Shown piece by piece: positions 1 through 8,860 of a stretch of 41,847 nt of DNA. The stretch comes from Rhodothermus profundi. GTDB taxonomy: Bacteria; Bacteroidota; Rhodothermia; Rhodothermales; Rhodothermaceae. The stretch spans positions 1-41,847 of the forward strand of contig NZ_FRAU01000010.1 in assembly GCF_900142415.1 (NCBI RefSeq), written 5' to 3'. The notes under the pieces were generated by a model, which was given only the letters and a program-made list of their open reading frames with translations, did not search any database and was not told the DNA's origin. Positions within the stretch are counted from its first letter, which is position 1; every line of letters begins with the position of its first letter. A program made the translations under genes and the position numbers.

Positions 1-4
1 AGCC

Positions 5-1201
5 ATGGCGAAGGAGGTATTTCAGCGGACGAAGCCGCATGTGAACATAGGGACGATAGGTCATGTGGATCATGGGAAGACGACGTTGACGGCGGCCATT
101 ACGCAGGTGTTGTCGAAGCGGGTGTCGGATCCGGTGAATCAGCCGCGGACGTTTGATTCGATAGACAATGCGCCGGAGGAGCGGGAGCGAGGGATTACGA
201 TAGCGACGGCGCATGTGGAGTATGCGACGGAGAAGCGGCACTATGCGCATGTGGATTGTCCGGGTCATGCGGATTATGTGAAGAACATGATTACGGGAGC
301 GGCCCAGATGGACGGGGCGATTTTGGTGGTGGCGGCGACGGATGGTCCGATGCCTCAGACGCGGGAGCACATTTTGTTGGCGCGTCAGGTTGGGGTTCCG
401 TACATTGTGGTGTTTTTGAACAAGGTGGATTTGGTGGATGATGAGGAGTTGTTGGAGTTGGTGGAGATGGAGGTACGGGAGTTGTTGAGTCAGTATGAGT
501 TTCCTGGGGATGAGGTGCCGGTGATTCGGGGGAGTGCGTTGTTGGCGTTGCAGGGGGAGCCGGAGTGGGAGGATCGGATTATGGAGTTGATGGAGGCGGT
601 GGATGAGTACATTCCGACGCCGGTACGGGAGAAGGACAAGCCGTTTTTGATGCCGATAGAGGATGTGTTTTCGATTACGGGTCGTGGGACGGTGGTGACG
701 GGTCGGATTGAGCGGGGTGTGGTGAAGGTGGGGGATTCGGTGGAGATTATTGGGTTGCGGGAGGACAAGTTGACGTCGGTGGTGACGGGGGTGGAGATGT
801 TTCGGAAGCAGTTGGATCAGGGGGAGGCGGGTGACAATGTGGGGTTGTTGTTGCGGGGTATTGGGAAGGATGATGTGGAGCGAGGGATGGTGGTGTGTGC
901 GCCGGGTAGTGTGACGCCGCATCGGGAGTTTGAGTGTGAGGTGTACGTGTTGTCGAAGGAGGAGGGGGGTCGTCACACGCCGTTTTTCAACGGGTATCGG
1001 CCGCAGTTTTATTTTCGGACGACGGATGTGACGGGGGATATTAGTTTGCCGGAGGGGGTGGAGATGGTGATGCCGGGGGACAATGCGCGGTTTCGGGTGA
1101 AGTTGATTTATCCGGTGGCGATGGAGGAGGGGTTGCGTTTTGCGATTCGCGAGGGGGGGCGGACGGTCGGTGCCGGCGTCGTCACGAAAATCCTCGACTG
1201 A
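5..1201 (+). CDS. tuf: Elongation factor Tu
   Basis: GTPase that delivers aminoacyl-tRNA to the ribosomal A site in the cytoplasm. The 398-residue product has every G motif: GHVDHGKT (19-26), switch I RGITI (62-66), DCPGH (84-88) and NKVD (139-142), followed by the two beta-barrel domains; the length is normal for the family. The ATG at 5 is the natural start ([19 protein letters not shown] follows it); only four bases of leader are in the window. In other bacteria tuf ends the str operon before rpsJ, which fits here. Codon use is very odd: all 27 leucines before residue 397 are TTG, other codons are almost all G- or T-ending and C is rare. The last ~16 codons switch to C-ending codons like the neighbours. 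Confidence 0.98.
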   Translation: MAKEVFQRTKPHVNIGTIGHVDHGKTTLTAAITQVLSKRVSDPVNQPRTFDSIDNAPEERERGITIATAHVEYATEKRHYAHVDCPGHADYVKNMITGAAQMDGAILVVAATDGPMPQTREHILLARQVGVPYIVVFLNKVDLVDDEELLELVEMEVRELLSQYEFPGDEVPVIRGSALLALQGEPEWEDRIMELMEAVDEYIPTPVREKDKPFLMPIEDVFSITGRGTVVTGRIERGVVKVGDSVEIIGLREDKLTSVVTGVEMFRKQLDQGEAGDNVGLLLRGIGKDDVERGMVVCAPGSVTPHREFECEVYVLSKEEGGRHTPFFNGYRPQFYFRTTDVTGDISLPEGVEMVMPGDNARFRVKLIYPVAMEEGLRFAIREGGRTVGAGVVTKILD

Positions 1202-1229
1202 AAATCCGTCGATTTTGAATAAACCATCC

Positions 1230-1259
1230 GGTGGGGGCACGCGTTAACGTGCCCCTACC
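1230..1259 (+). promoter_or_regulatory. tuf-rpsJ intergenic RNA hairpin
   Basis: Arms 1230-1241 and 1248-1259 pair over 12 bp (one G-U) around the six-base loop CGTTAA. No T-run follows, so it is not a standard intrinsic terminator. It lies 28 nt after tuf and 26 nt before rpsJ, where it could be an mRNA processing or stability element or a pause/attenuation site. A smaller AAAATC/GATTTT hairpin (1201-1216) precedes it. Confidence 0.6.
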
Positions 1260-1285
1260 CTTTGACTTGCCGAGCAAGAGAGGCG

Positions 1286-1594
1286 ATGGCCAGCCAGAAA
1301 ATTCGCATCAAGCTGAAATCGTACGATCACACGCTGATCGACAGGAGTGCGGAGAAGATCATCCGCACGGTAAAGGCGACCGGTGCGGTGGTCAGCGGTC
1401 CGATACCGCTGCCTACAGAACGCACGGTCATCACGGTGCTGCGGAGCCCGCACATTGACAAAGAGAGCCGCGAGCAGTTTGAAATTCGGCGGCATAAGCG
1501 GCTCATCGACATCCTGTCGACCAGCAGCAAGACGGTCGACGCCCTGATGAAGCTGGAGTTGCCCAGTGGCGTCGACGTAGAAATTAAAGTGTAA
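1286..1594 (+). CDS. rpsJ: 30S ribosomal protein S10
   Basis: S10 of the small-subunit head, which also acts as NusE in transcription antitermination in bacteria. The 102-residue product carries the S10 signature around residues 56-76 ([18 protein letters not shown]). The start is the ATG at 1286 with a weak purine-rich AGAGAGG just upstream; an in-frame TTG at 1262 would add eight residues with no family support. It is the first gene of the S10 operon and has neighbour-like codon use (leucine mostly CTG), unlike tuf. Confidence 0.97.
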   Translation: MASQKIRIKLKSYDHTLIDRSAEKIIRTVKATGAVVSGPIPLPTERTVITVLRSPHIDKESREQFEIRRHKRLIDILSTSSKTVDALMKLELPSGVDVEIKV

Positions 1595-1632
1595 AGGCAG
1601 GCAAGCTGCCATAAGCTGCGTGCAAGGGCACC

Positions 1633-2265
1633 ATGAGTGGAATGCTTGGAAGAAAAATTGGGATGACCCAGGTCTTTGACGAGGCCGGGAATTGCATTCC
1701 CTGCACCATTATTCAAGCAGAACCCAATGCCGTGGTGCAGGTGAAAACGGCCGAAGGCAAAGACGGGTACGATGCCGTGCAGTTGGGCTACGGCGAGCGT
1801 AAGCTCAAGCGCACCACAAAGGCGATGCTCGGCCATTTTCAGAAGGCCGGCGTTTCGCCCAAACGGGTGCTCCGCGAGTTTAAAAACTTTGTGCTGGACG
1901 TAAAGCCCGGCGACGAGGTGCGCCTCGAGCAGCTCTTTGAGGAAGGCGAGCTGATTGATGTCGTGGGCATCTCGAAAGGCCGGGGATTTCAGGGCGTAGT
2001 CAAACGGCACGGCTTTGCCGGAGTAGGGACCCGCACGCACGGCCAGCACAACCGGGAACGGGCGCCTGGATCGATCGGAGCCTCTTCGTTCCCGTCGCAC
2101 GTGTTCAAAGGAATGCGTATGGCCGGGCGCATGGGCAACCAGCGGGTCAAGGTGAAAAACCTGGAGGTGATTCGGATTTTTCCGGAGCACCATCTGATTC
2201 TGGTCAAGGGAGCTGTTCCGGGCCCGCGCAACGGCATCGTTGAGTTGCACAAGAAGGTCCAGTAG
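1633..2265 (+). CDS. rplC: 50S ribosomal protein L3
   Basis: Large-subunit protein whose long loop reaches the peptidyl-transferase centre. The 210-residue product begins with the typical [12 protein letters not shown] and has the conserved loop [13 protein letters not shown] (117-129) and [13 protein letters not shown] (137-149). At the residue equivalent to the methylated glutamine of E. coli L3 (after GSIG) there is alanine (A150), so PrmB-type methylation is not possible here; I believe this is common in the phylum. Second gene of the S10 operon, 38 nt after rpsJ. Confidence 0.97.
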   Translation: MSGMLGRKIGMTQVFDEAGNCIPCTIIQAEPNAVVQVKTAEGKDGYDAVQLGYGERKLKRTTKAMLGHFQKAGVSPKRVLREFKNFVLDVKPGDEVRLEQLFEEGELIDVVGISKGRGFQGVVKRHGFAGVGTRTHGQHNRERAPGSIGASSFPSHVFKGMRMAGRMGNQRVKVKNLEVIRIFPEHHLILVKGAVPGPRNGIVELHKKVQ

Positions 2266-2300
2266 GCATCGGACCGAGTTTGAAGCGAAATAGACGCGTT

Positions 2301-2945
2301 ATGGAACTGCAGGTATATCGGCTGGATGGGAGTGAGACTGGCCGTACGGTAACGCTCGATCCAACGGTTTTCGAAATCGAGCCCAACGATCACGTGCTCT
2401 GGCTCGACGTCAAACGGATCGAAGCGAACCGGCGGCAAGGGACGCATAAGGTGAAAAATCGCGCGGAAAACGCCCACAGCACGCGCAAGCTGTATCGTCA
2501 GAAGGGTACGGGCTATGCTCGTGCGGGCGATGCTAAGTCGCCCATCCGGCGCGGTGGAGGAACCGCACACGGGCCGCAGCCGCGATCCTATGCGCTTAAA
2601 GTTAACCGCAAAACCCGGCGGCTGGCCCGCCGCTCTGCCTTAAGCTATAAGGCGAAGGCGGAAGCTATTCGCGTGATTGAAGACTTTACCTTTGAACGGC
2701 CCAGTACCCGGCAACTGGTGGAGGTGCTGACTGCGCAGGGGTTGGCAGGACGTAAGGTGTTGATTCTTACAGGTACGCACAACCCCACAGTGTACCTTTC
2801 CAGCCGCAATCTGCCTAAAGTGCGCGTGCTGGAGGCGCGCAATGCATCGACGCGCGACCTGCTGGATGCCCAGGTGCTGTTGATGCAGGAAAGCGCTGTT
2901 GAGGTGCTGAACCGACAGTTGACTACGGCACCCGTGGCGGCCTAA
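2301..2945 (+). CDS. rplD: 50S ribosomal protein L4
   Basis: L4 binds 23S rRNA and extends a loop to the exit tunnel. The 214-residue protein has the globular alpha/beta domain, with the basic tentacle at about 40-95 containing RKLYRQKGTGYARAGD. I start at the ATG at 2301 (MELQVY); an upstream in-frame TTG at 2280 would add seven residues. In E. coli L4 represses its own S10 operon through the leader; no matching leader structure can be asserted here because the region before rpsJ is short. Confidence 0.96.
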   Translation: MELQVYRLDGSETGRTVTLDPTVFEIEPNDHVLWLDVKRIEANRRQGTHKVKNRAENAHSTRKLYRQKGTGYARAGDAKSPIRRGGGTAHGPQPRSYALKVNRKTRRLARRSALSYKAKAEAIRVIEDFTFERPSTRQLVEVLTAQGLAGRKVLILTGTHNPTVYLSSRNLPKVRVLEARNASTRDLLDAQVLLMQESAVEVLNRQLTTAPVAA

Positions 2946-2967
2946 ACCAACCGACCAGGGCACAACC

Positions 2968-3270
2968 ATGAGCAAGCATCCGATTCTAATTCGCCCGCTG
3001 GTGACGGAGAAGCTTTCGCAGCAGATGGAAGAGGGGCGATATGCCTTTATCGTTGCCAAGGACGCCAACAAGATAGAGATACGGAAAGCCGTCGAGGAGA
3101 TGTATCCGGGCGTCAAAGTCAAGAAGGTGCGCACGATGATCATGCCAGGTAAGCGTCGCCGGCAATTTACGCGCCGGGGCGTGGCCGAAGGGCGCACCAG
3201 CGCTTACAAGAAGGCGATCGTGACGCTGACGCCCGACAGTCCTCGCATCGACTTCTTCGAGAACGTGTGA
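2968..3270 (+). CDS. rplW: 50S ribosomal protein L23
   Basis: L23 sits at the tunnel exit and is the docking point for trigger factor and SRP. The 100-residue product starts MSKHPILIRPLVTEK, the usual L23 N-terminus, and has the basic loop GKRRRQFTRRGVAEG typical of eubacterial L23. It follows rplD by 22 nt with the start context CAACC-ATG. Length and order are ordinary. Confidence 0.96.
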   Translation: MSKHPILIRPLVTEKLSQQMEEGRYAFIVAKDANKIEIRKAVEEMYPGVKVKKVRTMIMPGKRRRQFTRRGVAEGRTSAYKKAIVTLTPDSPRIDFFENV

Positions 3271-3282
3271 GCGCATGAACCT

Positions 3283-3319
3283 GGCAGGCGCAAAGTCCTT
3301 CGGGACCGGTAGGCCTGCC
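3283..3319 (+). promoter_or_regulatory. rplW-rplB hairpin with UUCG loop
   Basis: Outer arms GGCAGGC (3283-3289) and GCCTGCC (3313-3319) enclose an inner GTCC/GGAC stem (3295-3298, 3303-3306) capped by the exceptionally stable TTCG tetraloop. It fills most of the 68-nt rplW-rplB gap and lacks a T-run. Likely an mRNA stability or processing element, or a translation control element for rplB. Confidence 0.6.
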
Positions 3320-3338
3320 GCAGACCCGATAGACCATC

Positions 3339-4169
3339 ATGCCGATTCGCAAACGGAAACCGGTTACTCCTGGCCAGCGCCAGTATTCGGTTTCTACGTT
3401 TGAGGAAATCACCAAGGATACGCCGGAAAAAAGTCTGCTGGCCCCCTTGAAAAAACGGGCCGGCCGTAATAACCAGGGGCGCATTACCACGCGCCATCAA
3501 GGCGGTGGCCATAAGCGGCGCTATCGGATTATTGACTTTAAGCGCGATAAAGATGGCATCCCGGCGCGCGTAGTAAGTATTGAGTACGATCCTAACCGTT
3601 CGGCGCGCATTGCATTGCTGGCCTATGCCGATGGAGAAAAACGCTACATCATCGCGCCGAATGAGCTCAAGGTCGGGCAGACTGTGATGAATGGACCGGA
3701 GGCGCCTCCCGAGCCAGGCAACTGCCTGCCCCTGGAAAACATTCCGGTAGGTTCTTATGTGCACTGCATTGAAATGAAGCCGGGCAAGGGGGCGCAGATT
3801 GCGCGGGCGGCCGGCACTTATGCGCAGGTGATGGCGCGCGAGGGCAACTATGCCACGCTGCGCCTGCCGTCCGGTGAAATTCGCTTGATCCATGTGAAGT
3901 GTCGGGCAACAATCGGGACGACAAGCAATCCCGACCACATGAACATTGATCTGGGGAAGGCAGGGCGCAGTCGCTGGCTGGGCATTCGGCCCAAGGTGCG
4001 GGGAGTTGCCATGAACCCCATTGACCACCCCATGGGCGGCGGAGAAGGACGGCACTCAGGAGGGCATCCCCGTTCGCCTTGGGGGCAGCCGGCCAAAGGG
4101 TATAAGACCCGGAAGCGCAACAAACCTTCGGACAAATACATCTTGCGTCGTCGCAACGCGGCAAAGTAA
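3339..4169 (+). CDS. rplB: 50S ribosomal protein L2
   Basis: L2 is required for subunit association and peptidyl transfer. The 276-residue product starts [15 protein letters not shown] and has the hallmark C-terminal segment with the catalytically important histidine region, [12 protein letters not shown], followed by [15 protein letters not shown]. Full family length (~275). It follows rplW by 68 nt, the largest gap in the S10 section, which is occupied by a UUCG-capped hairpin. Confidence 0.97.
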   Translation: MPIRKRKPVTPGQRQYSVSTFEEITKDTPEKSLLAPLKKRAGRNNQGRITTRHQGGGHKRRYRIIDFKRDKDGIPARVVSIEYDPNRSARIALLAYADGEKRYIIAPNELKVGQTVMNGPEAPPEPGNCLPLENIPVGSYVHCIEMKPGKGAQIARAAGTYAQVMAREGNYATLRLPSGEIRLIHVKCRATIGTTSNPDHMNIDLGKAGRSRWLGIRPKVRGVAMNPIDHPMGGGEGRHSGGHPRSPWGQPAKGYKTRKRNKPSDKYILRRRNAAK

Positions 4170-4204
4170 AGGACGACGCTTAAGCAAAACGCAGAGAAGC
4201 GGAT

Positions 4205-4489
4205 ATGGCGCGTTCGTTAAAGAAAGGACCGTATGTCCACTATAAGCTGCTCAAGAAGGTTGAAGAACTCAACCGGACCGGCCAGAAGAAGGTCATCAAG
4301 ACCTGGAGCCGGGCTTCGATGATTATTCCTGAGTTTGTCGGCCATACGTTTGCGGTGCATAATGGCCGACAGTTTATACCGGTTTATATCACCGAAAACA
4401 TGGTCGGGCACCGGTTGGGGGAGTTTGCACCGACGCGGACTTTCCGGGGACATGCGGGCGAGAAAAAGGATAAGCGTGGCCGTCGATAA
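4205..4489 (+). CDS. rpsS: 30S ribosomal protein S19
   Basis: Small-subunit head protein forming a complex with S13. The 94-residue product has the family start [11 protein letters not shown] and the signature region [23 protein letters not shown], given here as its ends only: KTWSRAS (39-45) and [11 protein letters not shown]. The C-terminus is basic (KKDKRGRR). It lies 35 nt after rplB and 14 nt before rplV, as expected for translational coupling inside the S10 operon. Confidence 0.96.
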   Translation: MARSLKKGPYVHYKLLKKVEELNRTGQKKVIKTWSRASMIIPEFVGHTFAVHNGRQFIPVYITENMVGHRLGEFAPTRTFRGHAGEKKDKRGRR

Positions 4490-4503
4490 GCTATCAGAGA
4501 GCA

Positions 4504-4863
4504 ATGGAAGCCAGAGCGATCAATAAATATATCCGGAGTTCGCCGCGTAAAATGCGCGTGGTGGTCAATGCCGTTCGGGGCAAGCGGGTGGCCGAAGCGC
4601 TGGCTATTTTGCGCCACCTGCCCCATCGGGCGGCGCGCCCTATTGAAAAAACGATCCGCTCGGCCGTCTATAATCTGATCGAAAAAAATCCGGAGGAGCG
4701 GATCGATGAGGCCAACCTGGTCATCCGCGATATCCGCGTAGATGAAGGGCCGCGGCTCAAACGCTGGCGGGCAGCGCCTCGCGGGCGTGCCGTGCCGATT
4801 CGGCGACGGATGAGCCACCTGACGGTTGTCGTGGCCACAACGGAGCCTGAGGGCGAAGCATAA
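4504..4863 (+). CDS. rplV: 50S ribosomal protein L22
   Basis: L22 contacts all 23S rRNA domains and its beta-hairpin lines the exit tunnel near the macrolide site. The 119-residue product opens with EARAINKYIRSSPRKMR and has the hairpin loop RWRAAPRGRAVPIRRR near residues 85-100, then MSHLTVVV. Length is normal. The start at 4504 is preceded by GAGAGCA, a weak ribosome-binding site, 14 nt after rpsS. Confidence 0.96.
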   Translation: MEARAINKYIRSSPRKMRVVVNAVRGKRVAEALAILRHLPHRAARPIEKTIRSAVYNLIEKNPEERIDEANLVIRDIRVDEGPRLKRWRAAPRGRAVPIRRRMSHLTVVVATTEPEGEA

Positions 4864-4903
4864 CGCGGCGAGCAAGACGTTCTAACTGCAGCATAAAGCG
4901 ATC

Positions 4904-5653
4904 ATGGGGCAGAAGACACACCCAATAGGATTTCGCCTGGGCGTCATTCGCGGCTGGTTTTCCAGTTGGTACGCCGAGAAGGACCTGCCAGAAAAGCTGA
5001 TTGAAGATGAAGAAATTCGGCGTTACCTGCACGCGCGGTTGAAGCGGGCAGGGTTAAGCCGGGTCGTGATTGAGCGTACTCCGAAGCGCGTGATTCTGAC
5101 GCTGCACACCAGCCGACCGGGCGTGGTGATTGGCCGCGGTGGTCAGGAAGTGGAGAAGCTCCGGGAGGAGTTGCAGAAGCTGACGGGTAAAGAGATTCAG
5201 ATTAATATCAGTGAAATCAAGCGGCCAGAGCTGGATGCCAGCCTGGTAGCCCAGAACATTGCGCAGCAGTTGGAGGGTCGCGTTTCATTCCGTCGCGCAA
5301 TGAAACAGGCCATTACGGCGGCCATGCGCATGGGCGCCCAGGGAATCCGCATCAAGGTGTCCGGGCGGCTCGGCGGTGCGGAAATGAGCCGCACCGAACA
5401 ATACCTAGAAGGCCGCGTGCCGCTGCACACGCTCCGGGCCAACATTGACTATGCCCAGGCCACGGCCTACACGATCTATGGCACGATCGGGGTAAAGGTC
5501 TGGATCTTTCTGGGTGAGATTATCGGCAAGCCGGATTTGAGTCCGAATGCCCTGATTCAGCGGCAGCAGCAGGCCCTTGAACAGCCGGAGCGGCGGCGTC
5601 GGCGTCGGGCGCGCCGCGCTGGCCGACGCGCGGCTGCCGAAGAAGAGCGTTAA
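4904..5653 (+). CDS. rpsC: 30S ribosomal protein S3
   Basis: S3 lines the mRNA entry channel and contributes helicase activity. The 249-residue product starts [13 protein letters not shown], has a type II KH domain with the IGRGG loop at 76-80, and the C-terminal S3 domain. It ends in an arginine-rich then acidic tail (from about 225: [15 protein letters not shown]), somewhat longer than the ~233-residue E. coli protein. It follows rplV by 40 nt. Confidence 0.96.
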   Translation: MGQKTHPIGFRLGVIRGWFSSWYAEKDLPEKLIEDEEIRRYLHARLKRAGLSRVVIERTPKRVILTLHTSRPGVVIGRGGQEVEKLREELQKLTGKEIQINISEIKRPELDASLVAQNIAQQLEGRVSFRRAMKQAITAAMRMGAQGIRIKVSGRLGGAEMSRTEQYLEGRVPLHTLRANIDYAQATAYTIYGTIGVKVWIFLGEIIGKPDLSPNALIQRQQQALEQPERRRRRRARRAGRRAAAEEER

Positions 5654-5664
5654 CTCAAAACCGA

Positions 5665-5680
5665 AAGGGCGTAAGCCCTT
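5665..5680 (+). promoter_or_regulatory. rpsC-rplP GNRA-loop hairpin
   Basis: AAGGGC (5665-5670) and GCCCTT (5675-5680) pair perfectly around the loop GTAA, a GNRA tetraloop in RNA. No T-run follows. It lies 11 nt after rpsC and ends 14 nt before the Shine-Dalgarno of rplP (GGAGGT, 5695-5700). A compact mRNA element of unknown role. Confidence 0.5.
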
Positions 5681-5707
5681 GACGTAAGCGAAGCGGAGGT
5701 ACGAGCC

Positions 5708-6142
5708 ATGTTAATGCCTCGACGCACCAAGTACCGCAAGCAACAGAAAGGCCGGATTCGCGGCCTGGCGTCGCGCGGTACGCAAATAGAATTTGGAGAT
5801 TTCGGGATCAAAGCCCTGGAACCGGCGCGTATAACGTCCCGGCAAATCGAGGCGGCCCGCGTGGCCATTACCCGCAAGCTGAAGCGCACGGGTAAGGTCT
5901 ACATTCGCATTTTCCCCGATAAACCCGTAACCAAAAAACCGGCTGAAGTGCGCATGGGGAAAGGGAAGGGTTCGGTCGAGTACTGGGTTGCGGTGGTGCA
6001 ACCGGGGCGCATTCTCTTTGAAGTGGGAGGAGTGTCTGAGGAGCTGGCGCGTGAAGCGCTTCGGTTAGCCTCCCATAAGCTGCCTATTAAAACCAAGTTT
6101 GTCATGCGGCCCGATTATGTGGCCGCCTCGCAGGGACGCTAA
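5708..6142 (+). CDS. rplP: 50S ribosomal protein L16
   Basis: L16 helps position A-site tRNA on the large subunit. The 144-residue product begins [16 protein letters not shown], matching the conserved ML(x)PKRTK(Y/F)RK start, so the ATG at 5708 is preferred over the one at 5714. The core contains [18 protein letters not shown] and [16 protein letters not shown], both family hallmarks. This gene has one of the few near-consensus Shine-Dalgarno sites in the cluster, GGAGGT at 5695-5700. Confidence 0.96.
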   Translation: MLMPRRTKYRKQQKGRIRGLASRGTQIEFGDFGIKALEPARITSRQIEAARVAITRKLKRTGKVYIRIFPDKPVTKKPAEVRMGKGKGSVEYWVAVVQPGRILFEVGGVSEELAREALRLASHKLPIKTKFVMRPDYVAASQGR

Positions 6143-6162
6143 CCCAAACCTGGCATGGGGTT

Positions 6163-6381
6163 ATGAAGCCGAAAGAAATCCGTGCAATGAGCCTGGAAGA
6201 AATTGCTCAGCGCATCCGTGCCGAGGAGGAGGAGTTGCGTCAGTTACGTTTTCAGCATGCAGTCGCGCAGCTTGAAAATCCTATGTTGCTGCGCAACAAG
6301 CGTCGGCTTATTGCACGGCTGAAGACGATTTATAATGAGAAGCTCCGGGAAGCCCAGCAGGCGGCTTCCTCCTCCGAGTAA
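6163..6381 (+). CDS. rpmC: 50S ribosomal protein L29
   Basis: Small two-helix protein near the tunnel exit. The 72-residue product starts [14 protein letters not shown] and has the family core [17 protein letters not shown] followed by the second helix [12 protein letters not shown]. It follows rplP by 20 nt. Ends in a short Ala/Ser tail (AASSSE). Confidence 0.95.
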   Translation: MKPKEIRAMSLEEIAQRIRAEEEELRQLRFQHAVAQLENPMLLRNKRRLIARLKTIYNEKLREAQQAASSSE

Positions 6382-6400
6382 AATTAAACTTTTTCGGTAG

Positions 6401-6423
6401 TTGGTGAGGTCGAGGCTCACCAA
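6401..6423 (+). promoter_or_regulatory. rpmC-rpsQ hairpin
   Basis: TTGGTGAG (6401-6408) pairs perfectly with CTCACCAA (6416-6423) around a seven-base loop. It lies between rpmC and rpsQ, ending 16 nt before the rpsQ start. A T-rich stretch precedes rather than follows it, so it is not an intrinsic terminator in this direction. Confidence 0.5.
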
Positions 6424-6439
6424 GCCGTCAAAAGCAGCT

Positions 6440-6721
6440 ATGGCGAACGAACAGCAGACGCAGAAACCTCAGCGTGGACGCCGGAAAGAGCGGATCGGCG
6501 TCGTTGTCAGCAATAAAATGGATAAGACCATTACTGTCGCCGTTGAGCGACTGGTTAAACATCCGCTCTACGGAAAGTATATCAAGCGTACCACGAAGTT
6601 GATGGCCCATGACGAGAACAACGAGGCCAATGAGGGCGACGTTGTCCGCATCATGGAGACGCGCCCGCTTTCAAAGCGTAAACGTTGGCGCCTCGTTGAA
6701 ATTATCGAACGGGCCAAGTAA
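6440..6721 (+). CDS. rpsQ: 30S ribosomal protein S17
   Basis: Primary 16S rRNA-binding protein with an OB fold. The 93-residue product from the ATG at 6440 (MANEQQTQK) has the family core [20 protein letters not shown] and [13 protein letters not shown], and ends [16 protein letters not shown]. An upstream in-frame start at 6401 would add 13 residues encoded by the intergenic hairpin, so I reject it. The N-terminal [12 protein letters not shown] is a modest extension over E. coli S17 (84 residues). Confidence 0.95.
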   Translation: MANEQQTQKPQRGRRKERIGVVVSNKMDKTITVAVERLVKHPLYGKYIKRTTKLMAHDENNEANEGDVVRIMETRPLSKRKRWRLVEIIERAK

Positions 6722-6736
6722 AGCCGAGAGCCAACC

Positions 6737-7105
6737 ATGATTCAGCAGGAGAGCAGGCTGGTGGTCGCCGACAACAGCGGAGCCAAGGAAGTGCTCTGCA
6801 TCCGCGTGCTGGGCGGAAGTCACAAGCGCTACGCCCGCGTCGGCGACAAGATTGTCGTTTCGGTCAAATCGGCGATTCCTGGCGGTAGTGTGAAAAAGGG
6901 CGACGTAGTCAAGGCGGTTGTCGTCCGGACTCGAAAGGAATACCGCCGGCCTGACGGAACCTATATTCGCTTTGACGATAACGCGGCGGTGCTGATTAAC
7001 AACCAGGACGAGCCTATTGGGACGCGTATTTTCGGTCCTGTGGCGCGTGAGCTGCGCGATAAACAGTTTATGCGCATTGTGTCGCTCGCGCCCGAGGTGG
7101 TCTGA
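6737..7105 (+). CDS. rplN: 50S ribosomal protein L14
   Basis: L14 forms part of the subunit bridge with S12 and 16S rRNA. The 122-residue product opens [18 protein letters not shown] and contains the signature stretch from [12 protein letters not shown] to DDNAAVLIN, then [14 protein letters not shown]. Length is exactly that of the family. It follows rpsQ by 15 nt with the start context CAACC-ATG and is the usual first gene of the spc section. Confidence 0.97.
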   Translation: MIQQESRLVVADNSGAKEVLCIRVLGGSHKRYARVGDKIVVSVKSAIPGGSVKKGDVVKAVVVRTRKEYRRPDGTYIRFDDNAAVLINNQDEPIGTRIFGPVARELRDKQFMRIVSLAPEVV

Positions 7106-7138
7106 GCCGCCGCGTAAACCTAAGAGCTGCAGAAGGCC

Positions 7139-7495
7139 ATGCCGCGGAAAAAGAATAAACAGCCTAAACTCCACGTAAAACGGGGCGATCTTGTGCGCGT
7201 GATCGCCGGCAATGATAAAGGCAAAGAGGGGCGCATTTTGCGCGTCTTTCCTAAGAAGCAGCGCGTGATTGTGGAAGGGGTGAACCTGCGCATCCGCCAC
7301 GTGCGGCCCAGCCCGAAGTATCCGCAGGGGGGGCGTATCCAGCAGGAGATGCCCATCCATGTTTCAAACGTAATGCCGCTTGATAGCAACGGGCGGCCCA
7401 CCCGCGTAGGGCGAAAGTGGGTGGAGGATCCGGCTACAGGCCGAGGGCGCTGGGTGCGCTACGCAAAAACTACGGGCGAAGAGCTGGATCGTTGA
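7139..7495 (+). CDS. rplX: 50S ribosomal protein L24
   Basis: Assembly-initiator protein of the large subunit. The 118-residue product has a KOW motif near the start ([18 protein letters not shown], about 14-31) and the downstream segment [12 protein letters not shown]. Slightly longer than the ~104-residue E. coli protein, with an added basic/aromatic C-terminus ([18 protein letters not shown]). It follows rplN by 33 nt. Confidence 0.95.
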   Translation: MPRKKNKQPKLHVKRGDLVRVIAGNDKGKEGRILRVFPKKQRVIVEGVNLRIRHVRPSPKYPQGGRIQQEMPIHVSNVMPLDSNGRPTRVGRKWVEDPATGRGRWVRYAKTTGEELDR

Positions 7496-7533
7496 AGCCG
7501 GCTACGCGCCAAAGCCCAGAATAAAAGGGAGCC

Positions 7534-8109
7534 ATGACCTACATTCCGCGACTGAAAAAAAAGTATCGGGAAGAGGTGGTACCCGCGCTCATGAAGCAAT
7601 TCGGGTACCGCAATGTGATGGAGGTGCCGCGTCTGGTTAAGATCTGCGTCAACAAAGGGGTGGGCGAGGCAGCCCAGAACAAAAAGATACTGGACGACGC
7701 GATTGAGGAGATTCGGCTCATTACAGGGCAGCATCCGGTCGTGCGTCGTGCCAAGAAGAGTATTTCCAATTTCAAAATTCGCAAGGGGATGCCCGTCGGC
7801 GTGTCGGTCACGCTGCGGGGCGACCGAATGTATGAGTTCTTTGACCGCCTCGTTACCCTGGCGTTGCCTCGGATGCGTGACTTCCGAGGCGTGTCGGACC
7901 GCAGCTTCGATGGGCGCGGCAACTATACGCTAGGAATTCCAGAGCAGATTATTTTCCCTGAAATCGACGTGGACAAAGTTGAACGCATCAGTGGGTTTGA
8001 CATCACATTTGTAACCACGGCGAAAACAGACGAAGAGGCCTATGCCCTGCTAAAGTTGCTGGGCATGCCGTTCGTTCGTCGAGAAGAACCACAGGCAAAA
8101 GCAGCATAA
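7534..8109 (+). CDS. rplE: 50S ribosomal protein L5
   Basis: Binds 5S rRNA and contacts S13 and P-site tRNA. The 191-residue product has [18 protein letters not shown] near the N-terminus, the central [22 protein letters not shown] and the C-terminal [19 protein letters not shown], all family hallmarks. About 12 residues longer than E. coli L5. It lies 38 nt after rplX and 7 nt before rpsN. Confidence 0.97.
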   Translation: MTYIPRLKKKYREEVVPALMKQFGYRNVMEVPRLVKICVNKGVGEAAQNKKILDDAIEEIRLITGQHPVVRRAKKSISNFKIRKGMPVGVSVTLRGDRMYEFFDRLVTLALPRMRDFRGVSDRSFDGRGNYTLGIPEQIIFPEIDVDKVERISGFDITFVTTAKTDEEAYALLKLLGMPFVRREEPQAKAA

Positions 8110-8116
8110 AAGCGCC

Positions 8117-8386
8117 ATGGCAAAGAAGTGCTGGATGGCACGCGAGAAGAAGCGACGCGAGCTGGTTGCAAAGTACGCGGAAAAGCGGCGGCAACTTAAA
8201 GAGGCGGGTGATTGGATTGGACTCCAGAAACTTCCGCGGAATTCCAGTCCGGTCCGGTTGCGTAACCGGTGTCCCCTGACCGGACGGGCGCGGGGCTACC
8301 TGCGGAAGTTCGGGGTCTCGCGCATTGTCTTTCGTGAAATGGCCTTGGAAGGGAAGATTCCCGGGGTTCGCAAGGCAAGCTGGTAA
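8117..8386 (+). CDS. rpsN: 30S ribosomal protein S14, zinc-free type
   Basis: Small-subunit head protein. The 89-residue product ends with the S14 signature [18 protein letters not shown] and RKASW. It has only two cysteines (C5 and C52) and no paired CxxC motifs, so it is the zinc-independent (C-minus) form. The start is ATG at 8117, 7 nt after rplE, indicating tight coupling. In some bacteria such forms are zinc-regulated paralogues; here it is in the main operon, so it is probably the only or main copy. Confidence 0.95.
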   Translation: MAKKCWMAREKKRRELVAKYAEKRRQLKEAGDWIGLQKLPRNSSPVRLRNRCPLTGRARGYLRKFGVSRIVFREMALEGKIPGVRKASW

Positions 8387-8413
8387 CCCCGATTTCAGTT
8401 AACTGCAACGACC

Positions 8414-8815
8414 ATGAGTGGGATTACGGATCCGATTGCTGACTACCTGACCCGTCTGCGCAATGCGCAGATGGCGCGGAAGGTCTATGTGGACATTCCC
8501 GCTTCCAAGCTGAAGCGGGCGATTACGCAGATTCTCGTGGATAAAGGATATGTGCAGCGGTACCTGGACATTGATGATGGTAAGCAGGGACTGCTGCGTA
8601 TCTACCTGAAATACGACCGCAATGGTAATCCGGCGATTCGGGAGCTGAAGCGCGTCTCCAAGCCGGGGCGGCGTCAGTACGTAGGAGCGGACGCGTTGCC
8701 CCGGGTACGTAATGGGCTGGGTATTGCCATTATTTCAACTTCCCAGGGGGTTATGACCGACAAGGAGGCGCGTAAGCTGCACATTGGGGGCGAGGTCCTG
8801 GCTTACGTGTTCTGA
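8414..8815 (+). CDS. rpsH: 30S ribosomal protein S8
   Basis: 16S rRNA-binding assembly protein and, in E. coli, the translational repressor of the spc operon. The 133-residue product starts [19 protein letters not shown] and contains the C-terminal signature [13 protein letters not shown] followed by GGEVLAYVF. Normal length. The S8 operator in E. coli lies at the start of rplE; I could not establish an equivalent structure by eye here. Confidence 0.97.
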   Translation: MSGITDPIADYLTRLRNAQMARKVYVDIPASKLKRAITQILVDKGYVQRYLDIDDGKQGLLRIYLKYDRNGNPAIRELKRVSKPGRRQYVGADALPRVRNGLGIAIISTSQGVMTDKEARKLHIGGEVLAYVF

Positions 8816-8860
8816 GCCATTAAAGCCATGGATCAGCTTGACAGCAAAACCAGATAAACC

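Noticed and set aside
256-441. Glycine-rich 61-residue frame within tuf
   Set aside because: Out-of-frame product of the GT-rich tuf sequence; the GTPase motifs prove the main frame.
1327-2250. 307-residue open frame on the - strand across rpsJ and rplC
   Set aside because: Antisense shadow of two conserved ribosomal genes; no recognisable domain. The same applies to the - strand frames at 3204-4055, 11720-12475, 15559-16299 and 16404-17066.
4172-4204. GCTTAAGC palindrome before rpsS, and CAGTTAACTG before rpsH
   Set aside because: Short palindromes without a convincing stem-loop; likely chance or restriction-site-like sequence.
5520-5527. GCCGATAA on the - strand inside rpsC (sigma-28 -10 match)
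   Set aside because: Within a coding region on the opposite strand with no matching -35 at the right spacing and no gene downstream.
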